From: an uncultured Flavihumibacter sp.
GTDB taxonomy: Bacteria; Bacteroidota; Bacteroidia; Chitinophagales; Chitinophagaceae
Assembly: GCA_902168105.1 (NCBI GenBank)
Contig: CABHOY010000056.1
Location: 62,001 to 126,000, forward strand
DNA: 64,000 nucleotides
Direction: 5' to 3'
Made by a program: the position numbers and the translations under genes. The notes beneath the pieces are model-generated. The model searched no databases, was not told the origin of the DNA, and worked only from the letters and a program-made list of their open reading frames with translations. This document shows, in pieces, positions 33,201-41,961 of this stretch; positions within the stretch are counted from its first letter, which is position 1; each line of letters begins with the position of its first letter.

Positions 33201-34253
33201 ATGTTTAAAAATATATTGGCGCCTTTAAGTGGTCTTGTGTTGCTTGCGGCCTGTCAGGCGAATTCAGCGAAGACTGTCGCAAGGCAGGATGGATTAAAAC
33301 CTGTTATCGTTACACAGGAAACAGGGCACGATACGGACGATCCTGCCATCTGGATCAATAAAGCAGATACACTGAAAAGTCTTGTTATCGGCACCGACAA
33401 AAACAGTGAAGGCGGATTGTATGCATTTGATCTCGAAGGAAAGATCGTCAATAAAGTATTGGGATTAAAACGCCCGAACAATGTTGACATCGCGTACGGA
33501 TTTAAATTGAATGGTCAGCCTGTGGATATTGCAGTGCTGACGGAGCGTGAAACAAATTCAATTCGTGTGTTTCGCCTTCCTGATCTAACACCGCTGGACA
33601 ATGGTGGTATTCCGGTATTTCAGGGTGAAAAGGAGAGAGCGCCGATGGGGGTGGCCTTGTACACCCGTCCTGCAGATGCAGCCATCTTTGCTGTTGTAGG
33701 CCGTAAAAGCGGACCTGCCGAAGGGTACCTCTGGCAATACCGGCTGGTTGACGAAGGTGGTGTGGTGAAAGGCCGCCTTGTTCGTAAGTTCGGTACTTAC
33801 AGTGCGAAGAAAGAGATTGAATCTATTGCTGTGGACAATCAACTGGGATATATCTATTATTCCGATGAAACAGTTGGTGTGCGTAAGTACCTCGCGGATC
33901 CTTCAAAATGGGATAACAGCGAGCTGACGTTGTTTGCGAAGGAAGGATTTGTTTCAGATCATGAAGGGATCTCTATCTATCCCACTACCGATTCCACAGG
34001 TTATTTACTGGTATCCAATCAGCAGAATAATTCTTTTATGGTGTATAGAAGAGAAGGTGATAATGGACATGCAAATGAGCATACGCTTATCGCTGAAGTA
34101 CCTGTGTCTACGCTGGAAAGCGATGGTTCAGATGTGACAGCTGTACCGTTGGGAAACAAGTTCTCAAAAGGATTATTTGTAGCAATGAGTAATGGCAAAG
34201 TATTCCATTATTACTCATGGGAAGAAATAGCACGGAAGATAGAGATGAAATAA
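33201..34253 (+). CDS. Beta-propeller phytase (3-phytase), lipoprotein
   Basis: Calcium-dependent phosphatase that removes phosphate from phytate (myo-inositol hexakisphosphate); about 350 aa. Family motifs run along the chain: 'DTDDPAIWINKAD', 'VIGTDKNSEGGLYAFDLEG', 'LKRPNNVDIAYGF', 'YIYYSDETVGVRKYLADP', 'FVSDHEGISIYP' and 'LLVSNQQNNSFMVYRREG'. The start at 33201 gives a clean lipoprotein signal with lipobox 'LLAAC', so it is likely anchored to the outer membrane, facing the periplasm or surface. The TonB receptor gene lies directly upstream, and a terminator follows. Confidence 0.92.
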   Translation: MFKNILAPLSGLVLLAACQANSAKTVARQDGLKPVIVTQETGHDTDDPAIWINKADTLKSLVIGTDKNSEGGLYAFDLEGKIVNKVLGLKRPNNVDIAYGFKLNGQPVDIAVLTERETNSIRVFRLPDLTPLDNGGIPVFQGEKERAPMGVALYTRPADAAIFAVVGRKSGPAEGYLWQYRLVDEGGVVKGRLVRKFGTYSAKKEIESIAVDNQLGYIYYSDETVGVRKYLADPSKWDNSELTLFAKEGFVSDHEGISIYPTTDSTGYLLVSNQQNNSFMVYRREGDNGHANEHTLIAEVPVSTLESDGSDVTAVPLGNKFSKGLFVAMSNGKVFHYYSWEEIARKIEMK

Positions 34254-34272
34254 CAGAAAGGGGGATATACAG

Positions 34273-34310
34273 AAAGCGCCGTCTCAACATACTGAGACGG
34301 CGCTTTTTTT
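34273..34310 (+). terminator. Terminator after the phytase gene
   Basis: Perfect 14-bp stem AAAGCGCCGTCTCA / TGAGACGGCGCTTT with a 6-nt loop and a T run, 20 nt after the stop codon. Confidence 0.95.
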
Positions 34311-34313
34311 CCT

Positions 34314-34352
34314 AAAAAAAGGCTACCTGTCCATGGCGGATGGTAGCCTTTT
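34314..34352 (-). terminator. Terminator of the amidase gene
   Basis: Stem AAAAGGCTACC / GGTAGCCTTTT (34317-34327 with 34342-34352); read on the minus strand it ends in a run of T, 21 nt after the amidase stop. Confidence 0.88.
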
Positions 34353-34372
34353 ATAATATACAGGAGAGGAAT

Positions 34373-36109
34373 CTATTTCTCTGCGTCCTGGAGGAAATCT
34401 TTGAGTCCCTGAACGATCTTATCTGCCAGCAACAGGCGGAAGTTTTCGTCCAGTATCTTTATTTCATCTTCCGGATAACTGAGGAAGAGCGTCTCAATAA
34501 GGGCTGTCGGCATTTCTGTCGGCATATTGAGAATGAAGTTGAAATTGGCGTTGTTCTTAAAATCGGCTAATCCTGTTTCCAGTAGCCGGTTATGAAGATA
34601 CCTGTTCAACGGTTCGCAAAAAGGGTATTTATAATAATTGGCCGTGCCTTTCACATCTACCGGATTCACTGATGAGTTCATGTGAATACTCAGTAAGAGG
34701 TCTGGGTCCAGCTGACGATAATTATACAGGCGGGCCTGGTTGTCTACAAAAACATCGCTCACACGTGTAGTAATGACGTGGGCGCCTTCTTTCTCCAGGG
34801 CTACCTTTACGAGCATTGCCAGGTTCAGGGTCAGTTGTTTTTCTGCCATGCCCATGGCTCCTGCCGCACCGACATTACCCCCTCCATGTCCTGCATCTAC
34901 TGCGATAGTCAGGTCTTTCAGCTGGAGGCTGGCCGGTTGATGTTTGATGCGGATGGTTAGCCGGTTACTATCGGCGTAGAAGACTTTGTACCCCCAGGGC
35001 TGCTTATGTGCAAGTGAGATTGCTATCCGGAATATGTCGGGACCTGTCTGCTGCCAGTCTATCCGGCTGATCTCTCCTGTGCTTTGCGTTGCGGGCAGAA
35101 AACCCGGTTCTGAGATAGCCCCGTGGATGTCTACGATGATCTTGCCTGGATTAAGCTCTTGTGTAGAAAGATAGGGAAGTCTGTCGGCCAGTCCTACGGA
35201 AATGTAGTCAAATTGTTTATCACTCCAGACCCTGGCTTCATTTACGATGCTTTGAGAGGCCGGTTCTGCAACCGTCACGGTATCTACCAGGCTTTCCGGA
35301 ATATATGCAAACTGGCTATTGCTGAGTTTTACCCTATAGTGACTGCCTTCCCGACCAGTAACATGCAGTAGCACATCCCTGTCCAGGTATCCCATTTTCT
35401 CTGGCCCTAATCTGTCACCGTCAGGAGAAATGGTCAGGTAGGTCTGGTCGTCAATGGTGCGGGCTGTCAGTTGTGTATTGCGTTGAAAGGTATAACGGAA
35501 GGTGCCAGGTAATATGGCTGTCTGCCCTTTATACTTCAGAGATACATTGATCTTGCCATCCAGCAGGGAATCTGCTTCTGTCAGCACATAGTAACCCTGG
35601 TAGAAGCCAGCGATGCCACTCGTTTGTGCGGCAGGCAATTCCGGGATGGGTGTACCATTAAACCAGCTGGCGTTTCCGCCGGGATAACCTTTCATACGTA
35701 CACGTAAGGTATCGCCGGCAGACAGGACGGTGTTTGTTTTAGGGGATATCGTTACATAATCTATACGGAACGATGGCGTTACCCGCAATGGCGGCGGCGG
35801 ATTATAATAGCAATGATATGTGCGTGAGACGAATTTTCCGGTACTGTCTGTAGAAGAAAGTACCAGCGTCGTTTTCCCAGGTTTGAGATCGCGCTTTAAT
35901 GCGAACACACCGTTCGGATATACGTAAATGCTGTCATTGTTCAATAGTACCTTACAGCCCACACATGTGCGGCCGGATATGTATTGCCTGGCGCTGCTGG
36001 TGTTGATCTCTGTCCTGAGTGGTTGTACCATTTTCAGGAATGCCTGTGCATGCAGTTGTAAACCTGTATATGCTGTTTGTATCAGTAGTAGTAATGCGAA
36101 TCTCCTCAT
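34373..36109 (-). CDS. N-acetylmuramoyl-L-alanine amidase family protein
   Basis: Periplasmic cell-wall hydrolase of 578 aa that would cleave the bond between MurNAc and the stem peptide. After a signal peptide (1-22) come Ig-like segments (about 40-215), an SH3-like segment (about 230-285), an AMIN-like region (about 295-375) and an Amidase_3 catalytic domain (about 385-572). The zinc-site motifs are 'VDAGHGGGNVGAAGAMG', 'LLLSIHMNSS' and 'TEMPTALIETLFLSYPEDE' (catalytic Glu). It resembles AmiC-type division amidases in the catalytic part, but the N-terminal extension is much longer than theirs. Confidence 0.9.
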   Translation of the reverse strand: MRRFALLLLIQTAYTGLQLHAQAFLKMVQPLRTEINTSSARQYISGRTCVGCKVLLNNDSIYVYPNGVFALKRDLKPGKTTLVLSSTDSTGKFVSRTYHCYYNPPPPLRVTPSFRIDYVTISPKTNTVLSAGDTLRVRMKGYPGGNASWFNGTPIPELPAAQTSGIAGFYQGYYVLTEADSLLDGKINVSLKYKGQTAILPGTFRYTFQRNTQLTARTIDDQTYLTISPDGDRLGPEKMGYLDRDVLLHVTGREGSHYRVKLSNSQFAYIPESLVDTVTVAEPASQSIVNEARVWSDKQFDYISVGLADRLPYLSTQELNPGKIIVDIHGAISEPGFLPATQSTGEISRIDWQQTGPDIFRIAISLAHKQPWGYKVFYADSNRLTIRIKHQPASLQLKDLTIAVDAGHGGGNVGAAGAMGMAEKQLTLNLAMLVKVALEKEGAHVITTRVSDVFVDNQARLYNYRQLDPDLLLSIHMNSSVNPVDVKGTANYYKYPFCEPLNRYLHNRLLETGLADFKNNANFNFILNMPTEMPTALIETLFLSYPEDEIKILDENFRLLLADKIVQGLKDFLQDAEK

Positions 36110-36130
36110 AGTCCCACGACAAAGTAAACA

Positions 36131-36160
36131 AAAAAAATGCCACCCGCTCTTACGGATGGC
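36131..36160 (-). terminator. Terminator of the acyl-CoA dehydrogenase gene
   Basis: Stem GCCACCCG / CGGATGGC with a 6-nt loop; on the minus strand it is followed by seven T. It lies between the acyl-CoA dehydrogenase stop and the amidase start. Confidence 0.85.
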
Positions 36161-36194
36161 ACTCGAAAATATTGAAAAATTGCGATGGTAAGTT

Positions 36195-37988
36195 CTACCA
36201 GGCGTATTTATTTTCTGCGATCAGTTTATCAGCTATACGTCTGCGTGCATCCCTGGTGTTAAAAGGAGCCGTTTTTGTAAAGCGTTTAATACCAAGTAAC
36301 ATCATGCGTTGTTCATCGCCACTGGCGAATGAATTGATCGCGTCTTTTGCATACTTGTTGATACGGTCGGCGGTATCATTGATATAAGTGCGGACAATGT
36401 CTGCCTGGATAGCATTGGCACTTTCTCCTTCGAGTTCTGTCCTTTTCAGAAGACGCAACAGGGCACTTTCTGCAGTGAATGTCTCGATAGCCATGTCAGC
36501 AATGTTCATCAGTATTTCCTGTTCATTCTGCAGTTCCTGCATCAGTTTCTGCACTGCTCCACCTGCTACCAGGAGGATCGCTTTTTTAAAATTGGCGATC
36601 GCTTTCTTCTCTGCGCTGAATAGCGTTTCATCTTCACTGCCGAAATCAGGAATGCTCATAAGCTCTTTCATGACGTTCATAGCAGGGTTCATGAGGTCCA
36701 GGCGGCCTTTCAATGCACGCTTCAGTGTCATGTCCAGGGCCAAGAGGCGATTGATCTCGTTAGTACCTTCAAATATGCGGTTGATACGGCTATCGCGGTA
36801 TGCTTTGGAGATGACATATTCATCACTGAAACCGTTACCACCATGGATCTGTACGCCTTCATCCACGGCAAAGTCGAGTGCTTCGGAACCATTCACTTTC
36901 AGAATGGCGCATTCTACGGCATATTCTTCTGCAGCACCCAGCAGGGCTTCTGCAAATGGTTTACCTGCTGCGATCAGTTCTTTCTCTTTCTCGTCAATGA
37001 GCTGAGCAGTGCGGTACAGGGCTGATTCGCATACCCAGTTCCGGATCACCATTTCACCCAGTTTATGTTTGATAGCGCCGAAGTTGGCAATAGGTTGTTT
37101 GAATTGTTCACGTGTATTGGCATACTGTACAGTGATAGTAGCCACGTTCTTGGCAGCGCCAATAGCGGCAGCACACAGTTTCAGGCGGCCGATATTCAGA
37201 ATGTTGAAGGCAATGAGGTGACCTTTACCGATCTCTCCCAACACATTTTCCACTGGTACTTTCGCATCCTGGAAATAGATCTGTCGGGTGGAAGATCCTT
37301 TGATGCCCATTTTATGTTCTTCAATACCCAGCGTGAAACCGGGAGTATCTTTATCTACGATGAATGCAGTGAATTGTTCGCCGTCAATTTTGGCGAATAC
37401 AGTGAATACATCGGCAAAACCGGAGTTTGTGATCCAGCATTTCTGTCCGTTCAGCAGGTAGTGTTTACCGTCTGCAGACAGCTTTGCGGTGGTTTTGGCG
37501 CTCAGTGCATCTGAGCCAGAGTTGGGTTCTGTCAGGGCATAGGCGCCCTTCATTTGTCCGCTTGCCAGGGATGGGATGTATTTCTGTTTCTGGGCTTCTG
37601 TACCGAAGTACAGGATAGGTAAGGAACCGATTCCGGTGTGCGCGGCCATGGCGACAGAGAAGGAGTGGCCTGCGCCAAGTGCTTCATTGATCAGTGTAGC
37701 GGTAACGAAATCTTTACCCAGTCCGCCGTATTGTTCCGGGAAGGCAGCGCCGAGCAGCCCCAGTTCGCCTGCCTTGTCCAGCAGCGAGGGCATCAGGCCT
37801 TCTTCCAGTTTGTCAATACGGTCAAGTACCGGAGAAACTTCTTTGGTTACAAACTGCTCCGCCATTTCTCTGATCATACGTTGCTCTTCGTTGAAATCTT
37901 CGGGTGTAAAGACTTCGTTGGCAGGGGTTTCTTTAACGAGGAATTCGACGCCCTTTAAGGCGTGCTTATTATCAACTGTAGCGTCCAT
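36195..37988 (-). CDS. Acyl-CoA dehydrogenase family protein (long form)
   Basis: FAD-dependent enzyme that introduces the alpha-beta double bond in acyl-CoA during beta-oxidation; 597 aa. The core spans about residues 25-410 with 'AYALTEPNSGSDA', 'WITNSGFADVFTVFAKID', 'NILNIGRLKLCAAAIG' and 'QIHGGNGFSDEYVISKAYRDSRINRIFEGTNEINRLLALD', where the Glu of 'FEGTNE' is the expected catalytic base. About 170 extra C-terminal residues resemble the VLCAD-like extension, so long-chain substrates are plausible. A standalone gene. Confidence 0.92.
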   Translation of the reverse strand: MDATVDNKHALKGVEFLVKETPANEVFTPEDFNEEQRMIREMAEQFVTKEVSPVLDRIDKLEEGLMPSLLDKAGELGLLGAAFPEQYGGLGKDFVTATLINEALGAGHSFSVAMAAHTGIGSLPILYFGTEAQKQKYIPSLASGQMKGAYALTEPNSGSDALSAKTTAKLSADGKHYLLNGQKCWITNSGFADVFTVFAKIDGEQFTAFIVDKDTPGFTLGIEEHKMGIKGSSTRQIYFQDAKVPVENVLGEIGKGHLIAFNILNIGRLKLCAAAIGAAKNVATITVQYANTREQFKQPIANFGAIKHKLGEMVIRNWVCESALYRTAQLIDEKEKELIAAGKPFAEALLGAAEEYAVECAILKVNGSEALDFAVDEGVQIHGGNGFSDEYVISKAYRDSRINRIFEGTNEINRLLALDMTLKRALKGRLDLMNPAMNVMKELMSIPDFGSEDETLFSAEKKAIANFKKAILLVAGGAVQKLMQELQNEQEILMNIADMAIETFTAESALLRLLKRTELEGESANAIQADIVRTYINDTADRINKYAKDAINSFASGDEQRMMLLGIKRFTKTAPFNTRDARRRIADKLIAENKYAW

Positions 37989-38048
37989 CCTGAATTTTTT
38001 TTGGTCTTATTGTAATTTACTTAGTTTAGGCCAAACGGCAAAAGTTGA

Positions 38049-38056
38049 TACATTTG
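38049..38056 (+). promoter_or_regulatory. -7 promoter box TACATTTG, 4 nt from the start codon
   Basis: Exact TAnnTTTG; only TGTC separates it from the ATG at 38061, so transcription should start at the start codon (leaderless). Confidence 0.55.
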
Positions 38057-38060
38057 TGTC

Positions 38061-38864
38061 ATGTCTTCCTTCTTTTTCCCATATCGGAAAAGCCGTTTCC
38101 ACGCTGTCAGCAGTGGAACAGGGGAGGAATTACTTATCTGTTTGCATGGTTTTGGAGAGAATGCCGGAAGTTTCGACAGATTGCAATACACACTGGGAAA
38201 GCATTTTACGATTGTGGCGTTGGACATGCCCCTGCACGGGCTTACAGAATGGAATGAAGAACGCCCTTTTGAAATGAAAGATCTGAAAGCAGTAGTATTA
38301 CTCATTCTGCAGCATTATGGTTTCTCTACTTTTTCTCTGATGGGGTACAGTATGGGAGGGAGGGTGTCTTTGTGCATCGTACAGCTGCTGGCCGAAAAGA
38401 TCGACCGTTTGTACCTGCTGGCGCCCGACGGACTGAAAGACAATTCCTGGCATATGTTTGCCACGCAAACGCGCACAGGCAATAAGTTGTTCAAATACTG
38501 CACCTACCATCCGGAATTGTTCTTCGGACTGCTGCATACATGGAGAGGACTGCGTTTTATCAGTAAAGGGCTGCACAAGTTCACTTTCAACAGTATGAAC
38601 ACACTCGAAAAACGTGAAAGAGTGTATTTCGTATGGACCTGTATGGGCAAAATGATGCCCGACAGGAAACGCTGCAAACAGCTGCTGAAGCAATATAAGA
38701 TCCAGACATTGATGTTGTTCGGAAAATATGACCGCGTAATACCTCCGGTGTTGGGCGTGCGTTTCATGGATGGCACATTTCCCTGTGATATGCTGGTAAT
38801 GGAAAAGGGGCATCACCTTATCGGAGACGAAGCAGGGGAAGCGATCAGGGACCATAGTTTTTAA
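38061..38864 (+). CDS. Alpha/beta hydrolase
   Basis: Hydrolase of 267 aa with the alpha/beta fold: oxyanion-hole 'LICLHGFGENAG' near residue 30, nucleophile elbow 'LMGYSMGGRVSL' (Ser of GYSMG), Asp in 'LFGKYDRVIPP' and His in 'VMEKGHHLIGDEAGEAI'. It lacks a signal peptide. The substrate cannot be inferred. It begins immediately after a -7 box (see that entry). A glycosyltransferase gene follows after 61 nt on the same strand. Confidence 0.9.
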   Translation: MSSFFFPYRKSRFHAVSSGTGEELLICLHGFGENAGSFDRLQYTLGKHFTIVALDMPLHGLTEWNEERPFEMKDLKAVVLLILQHYGFSTFSLMGYSMGGRVSLCIVQLLAEKIDRLYLLAPDGLKDNSWHMFATQTRTGNKLFKYCTYHPELFFGLLHTWRGLRFISKGLHKFTFNSMNTLEKRERVYFVWTCMGKMMPDRKRCKQLLKQYKIQTLMLFGKYDRVIPPVLGVRFMDGTFPCDMLVMEKGHHLIGDEAGEAIRDHSF

Positions 38865-38925
38865 CTAATTAACAACAACATACAATTATCTGCAGGTATG
38901 TGGCCGGCAGACTATCGACTTAACT

Positions 38926-40068
38926 ATGTATATTATTCTATCGATCCTGTTCCTGTTAGGTATTGTTTACGGTTATTTAATGTTTCGTTACGGACAGGGT
39001 TGGAAAAGATTACCTGCTTTCAAACCCGCAAATCCGGTAAGCGGCCATACAAAAGTAACAGTGATCATTCCCGCGAGGGATGAAGAAGATAATCTGCCTC
39101 CGCTGTTACAGGCCTTGAAAGTACAGACCTATCCCGCGCATTTATTTGAAGTGATTGTGATCGACGATTTTTCTACGGATAGTACTGCTGCGATAGTAAG
39201 GGATTTTCCCGCAGGTAATGTGCACCTGTTACAATTGAGTCAGCACCTGAGTGCAGAACAGCGTTTGAATTCCTACAAGAAGAAAGCAATAGAAATGGCG
39301 GTGGAACGTGCCACCGGCGATATCATCATGACCACAGACGCTGATTGTGTAATGGGGCCTGAATGGATCACACGGATGGTACAGTTCTATGAAACCTATC
39401 AGCCGAAATTTATAGCAGCACCGGTTAGTTTCTACCGGGAAAATAACTTCTTCAAGGTACTGCAGTCGCTGGACTTTATGACCATGCAGGGTATTACCGG
39501 CGCACTGGCGGCATTGAAGTCCGGTACGATGTGTAATGGTGCTAACCTGGCATACGAACGTAAGGTTTTTTATGAAGTAGGTGGGTTTAAAGGGATAGAT
39601 AATATTGCCTCTGGCGATGATATGTTGCTGATGTTCAAGATCTACCGCGCTTATCCCACCGGAGTGTCATATATGAAAAGTGAGGAAGCTATTGTACGTA
39701 CATTGCCGGTAGATACTTTCAAAGCATTTATGCATCAACGTATCCGCTGGTCGTCCAAAGCAGATAAATATGATGATAAACGACTGACCTGGGTATTGGC
39801 GCTTGTCTATTTTTGGAACGTGGGGCTTTTGCTGTCGGGTATTGCCGCGTTATTCCTACCTGCATGGCGGATATGGGTATTGGGGATGCTTGTATATAAG
39901 GTTTTGGTTGAGTTCTATTTCCTGATACCGGTAGCCCGGTTTTTCGATAAAACTACTTTATTGTCAAGGTTTATTCCCGGACAGTTCTTTCATATTCCTT
40001 ACATTGTAGTGGCAGGTTGGTTAGGTAAGTTCGGATCTTATCAGTGGAAAGGACGAAAAGTTAAATAG
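38926..40068 (+). CDS. Membrane-bound family 2 glycosyltransferase
   Basis: Processive-type glycosyltransferase of 380 aa. An N-terminal membrane helix (1-20) precedes a GT-A domain with 'VTVIIPARDEEDNLPPLLQAL', 'VIVIDDFSTDST', 'IMTTDADCVMGPEW' (DAD/DxD motif) and 'HQRIRWSSKADKY' (QxxRW). The C terminus has about three membrane helices (285-375). It resembles GT2 enzymes that build surface polysaccharide or glycolipid. The donor and acceptor are unknown. The DppC-type permease starts 3 nt after its stop. Confidence 0.9.
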   Translation: MYIILSILFLLGIVYGYLMFRYGQGWKRLPAFKPANPVSGHTKVTVIIPARDEEDNLPPLLQALKVQTYPAHLFEVIVIDDFSTDSTAAIVRDFPAGNVHLLQLSQHLSAEQRLNSYKKKAIEMAVERATGDIIMTTDADCVMGPEWITRMVQFYETYQPKFIAAPVSFYRENNFFKVLQSLDFMTMQGITGALAALKSGTMCNGANLAYERKVFYEVGGFKGIDNIASGDDMLLMFKIYRAYPTGVSYMKSEEAIVRTLPVDTFKAFMHQRIRWSSKADKYDDKRLTWVLALVYFWNVGLLLSGIAALFLPAWRIWVLGMLVYKVLVEFYFLIPVARFFDKTTLLSRFIPGQFFHIPYIVVAGWLGKFGSYQWKGRKVK

Positions 40069-40071
40069 GAT

Positions 40072-41217
40072 ATGTCTAACAGCAACAGCAGGTCATCATT
40101 TGGCAGGAATGCCTGGCGAAGATTACGGCGCAATATCGGCGCTGTAATAGGTATGCTGTTGATAGTTACGGCGGTGATCATCAGTGTGCTGGCCTATCTG
40201 CTGGCGCCCGACGGTACACCTTATGCTAACAGGATGATGCTGGAAACCGGCGGGAAGAAGCCCGGCTTCAGTGTTCGTGTACTGGCCATCCGGCAGGAGC
40301 GGCAGGTGAGCAGGGGGAACATCTTTTCCCATCTCATGAGGGGACAACCTGATTCAGTTACCTATATACCCATCCGTGACTGGCGCTTTGCAGGAACTGA
40401 ACTGATAGTGGAACGCTATCTGGATGAAGAAGAAACAGTGACGGAACAGTATAGTCTTAGCAAGGTGCTGTTTGCAAACGAGATGGCGCCGGGAAACAGG
40501 TTGAAACAATGGCAGGAGGAGATTGCTAACAACAGGATCAAAGAACGCACCTATTGGTTGGGTACGGATAAATTCGGAAGGGATATCCTCAGTCGCCTGT
40601 TAGTGGGAACGAGAGTGAGTTTGAGCGTAGGCTGTATAGCGGTGATCATTTCTCTTACCATTGGCATTTTGCTGGGAGCAGTAGCCGGTTATTTCCGGGG
40701 AGTGACAGACGATGTGGTGATGTGGCTGGTAAATGTGATCTGGTCGGTACCGACCCTGCTGCTGGTTTTTGCCATTACCCTGGCATTGGGTAAAGGTTTC
40801 TGGCAGGTGTTCATTGCGGTGGGGTTGACCATGTGGGTAAATGTGGCGAGGATCATCCGGGGGCAGGTGCTGGCATTGCGGGAATTGCCTTTTATAGAAG
40901 CTACCCGGGCGCTGGGTTTTGGTCATACACGTACAATAGTGAAACATATCCTGCCCAATATCCTCGGGCCTGTGATGGTAGTGGCTGCCGGCAATTTTGC
41001 CACTGCCATTGTGGTAGAGGCGGGACTTAGCTTCCTGGGAGTAGGGGTGCAGCCTCCCCAGCCTTCGTGGGGATTGATGATCAAAGAGAATTACAATTTT
41101 ATCATTACACATAATCCTATGCTAGCGTTAATTCCGGGATTAGCTATTATGCTGATGGTATTGGCGTTTAATCTTTTAGGGAACGGATTGCGGGATGCTA
41201 TGGATGTAAGGCAGTGA
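40072..41217 (+). CDS. ABC transporter permease, DppC/OppC type
   Basis: Inner-membrane permease of 381 aa. An OppC-like N-terminal segment with the first helix (about residues 22-45) is followed by a roughly 115-residue extracytoplasmic stretch and the binding-protein-dependent transport domain (about 185-375). The EAA loop reads 'FIEATRALGFGHTRTIVKHILPN', and the C-terminal part has 'FLGVGVQPPQPSWGLMI'. It would import peptides or similar solutes, but no ATPase, DppB partner or binding protein lies in the window. It starts 3 nt after the glycosyltransferase stop, suggesting cotranscription. Confidence 0.92.
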   Translation: MSNSNSRSSFGRNAWRRLRRNIGAVIGMLLIVTAVIISVLAYLLAPDGTPYANRMMLETGGKKPGFSVRVLAIRQERQVSRGNIFSHLMRGQPDSVTYIPIRDWRFAGTELIVERYLDEEETVTEQYSLSKVLFANEMAPGNRLKQWQEEIANNRIKERTYWLGTDKFGRDILSRLLVGTRVSLSVGCIAVIISLTIGILLGAVAGYFRGVTDDVVMWLVNVIWSVPTLLLVFAITLALGKGFWQVFIAVGLTMWVNVARIIRGQVLALRELPFIEATRALGFGHTRTIVKHILPNILGPVMVVAAGNFATAIVVEAGLSFLGVGVQPPQPSWGLMIKENYNFIITHNPMLALIPGLAIMLMVLAFNLLGNGLRDAMDVRQ

Positions 41218-41274
41218 GTACTTGTTTCGCATTAAAAAAACGAGTAATTTTACTTTTATCCATAATTCTTTACT

Positions 41275-41697
41275 ATGCCTTTGAAATCATATCTTTTTAC
41301 TGTACTAGCCCTGCTCGCACTGACATTTTCAGCATGCAAAAAGAAAGGAGCTATTGAACCTAAACCTGAAGAAGAAGGTCTGAAGGTAACTTTGGAAAAT
41401 GTAGCAGAAGGGCAATACACCGCCTCTCCCGGCAGCAGTTACACTTTCCAGGTTAAGATCGATTCCAAAATGCCTGATGCAGGTGTGAATATTAAAGTAG
41501 ATGCAATCACTGATCCGGGAGGAGTTGTTTTCCCTCAAAATCCGGTAGCGCCTTCAAAAGACAGCGTGATCAATGTCACCCTGGTAGGACTGGAAGCGCC
41601 ACGGACCGTGAAGGTAACTATCACCATCACTTCCGGTGGAAATGAAAACAACAAGATTGTCAAGACCTTTTGGATCACAAATAAATCAGACGAATAA
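41275..41697 (+). CDS. Putative lipoprotein of unknown function
   Basis: Protein of 140 aa with a lipoprotein signal peptide: hydrophobic 'YLFTVLALLALTFSAC' ends in lipobox FSAC, then a Lys/Glu-rich linker. The mature part is beta-rich and looks like one Ig-like domain ('TYTFQVKIDSK', 'TVKVTITITSGG'). I recognise no family. It is followed by a strong terminator. Confidence 0.75.
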   Translation: MPLKSYLFTVLALLALTFSACKKKGAIEPKPEEEGLKVTLENVAEGQYTASPGSSYTFQVKIDSKMPDAGVNIKVDAITDPGGVVFPQNPVAPSKDSVINVTLVGLEAPRTVKVTITITSGGNENNKIVKTFWITNKSDE

Positions 41698-41744
41698 AGT
41701 TAAAATAGTATCACCATACGGTGCTGCATGAAATGATATTTTAG

Positions 41745-41780
41745 AGCCGGATCCTTTACCAGTAAAGGATCCGGCTTTTT
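41745..41780 (+). terminator. Terminator after the lipoprotein gene
   Basis: Perfect 14-bp stem AGCCGGATCCTTTA / TAAAGGATCCGGCT with a 4-nt loop and a T run. Confidence 0.95.
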
Positions 41781-41928
41781 AGTTGACATGCATAGAACTA
41801 GGGTAGAACAAGCAGAGAAGAAGCGGAGAAGACGCGCTATAGAAACAAAGTAGCTGCATTATGCTTTTTTTAATAGTATTTTAACCCTGCATTCCTGTAA
41901 ATCATCGCCTGCAATACTTATTTCTCCC

Positions 41929-41936
41929 TAGCTTTG
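41929..41936 (+). promoter_or_regulatory. -7 promoter box TAGCTTTG
   Basis: Exact TAnnTTTG match 25 nt before the glycosyltransferase ATG at 41962. Confidence 0.5.
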
Positions 41937-41961
41937 CACCTGCAGAATAAGCAGCCAAACT

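Noticed and set aside
36388..38277. Two long plus-strand frames (36388-37005 and 37576-38277) opposite the acyl-CoA dehydrogenase
   Set aside because: Ser-rich, low-complexity translations typical of antisense frames; the minus-strand gene has complete catalytic motifs.
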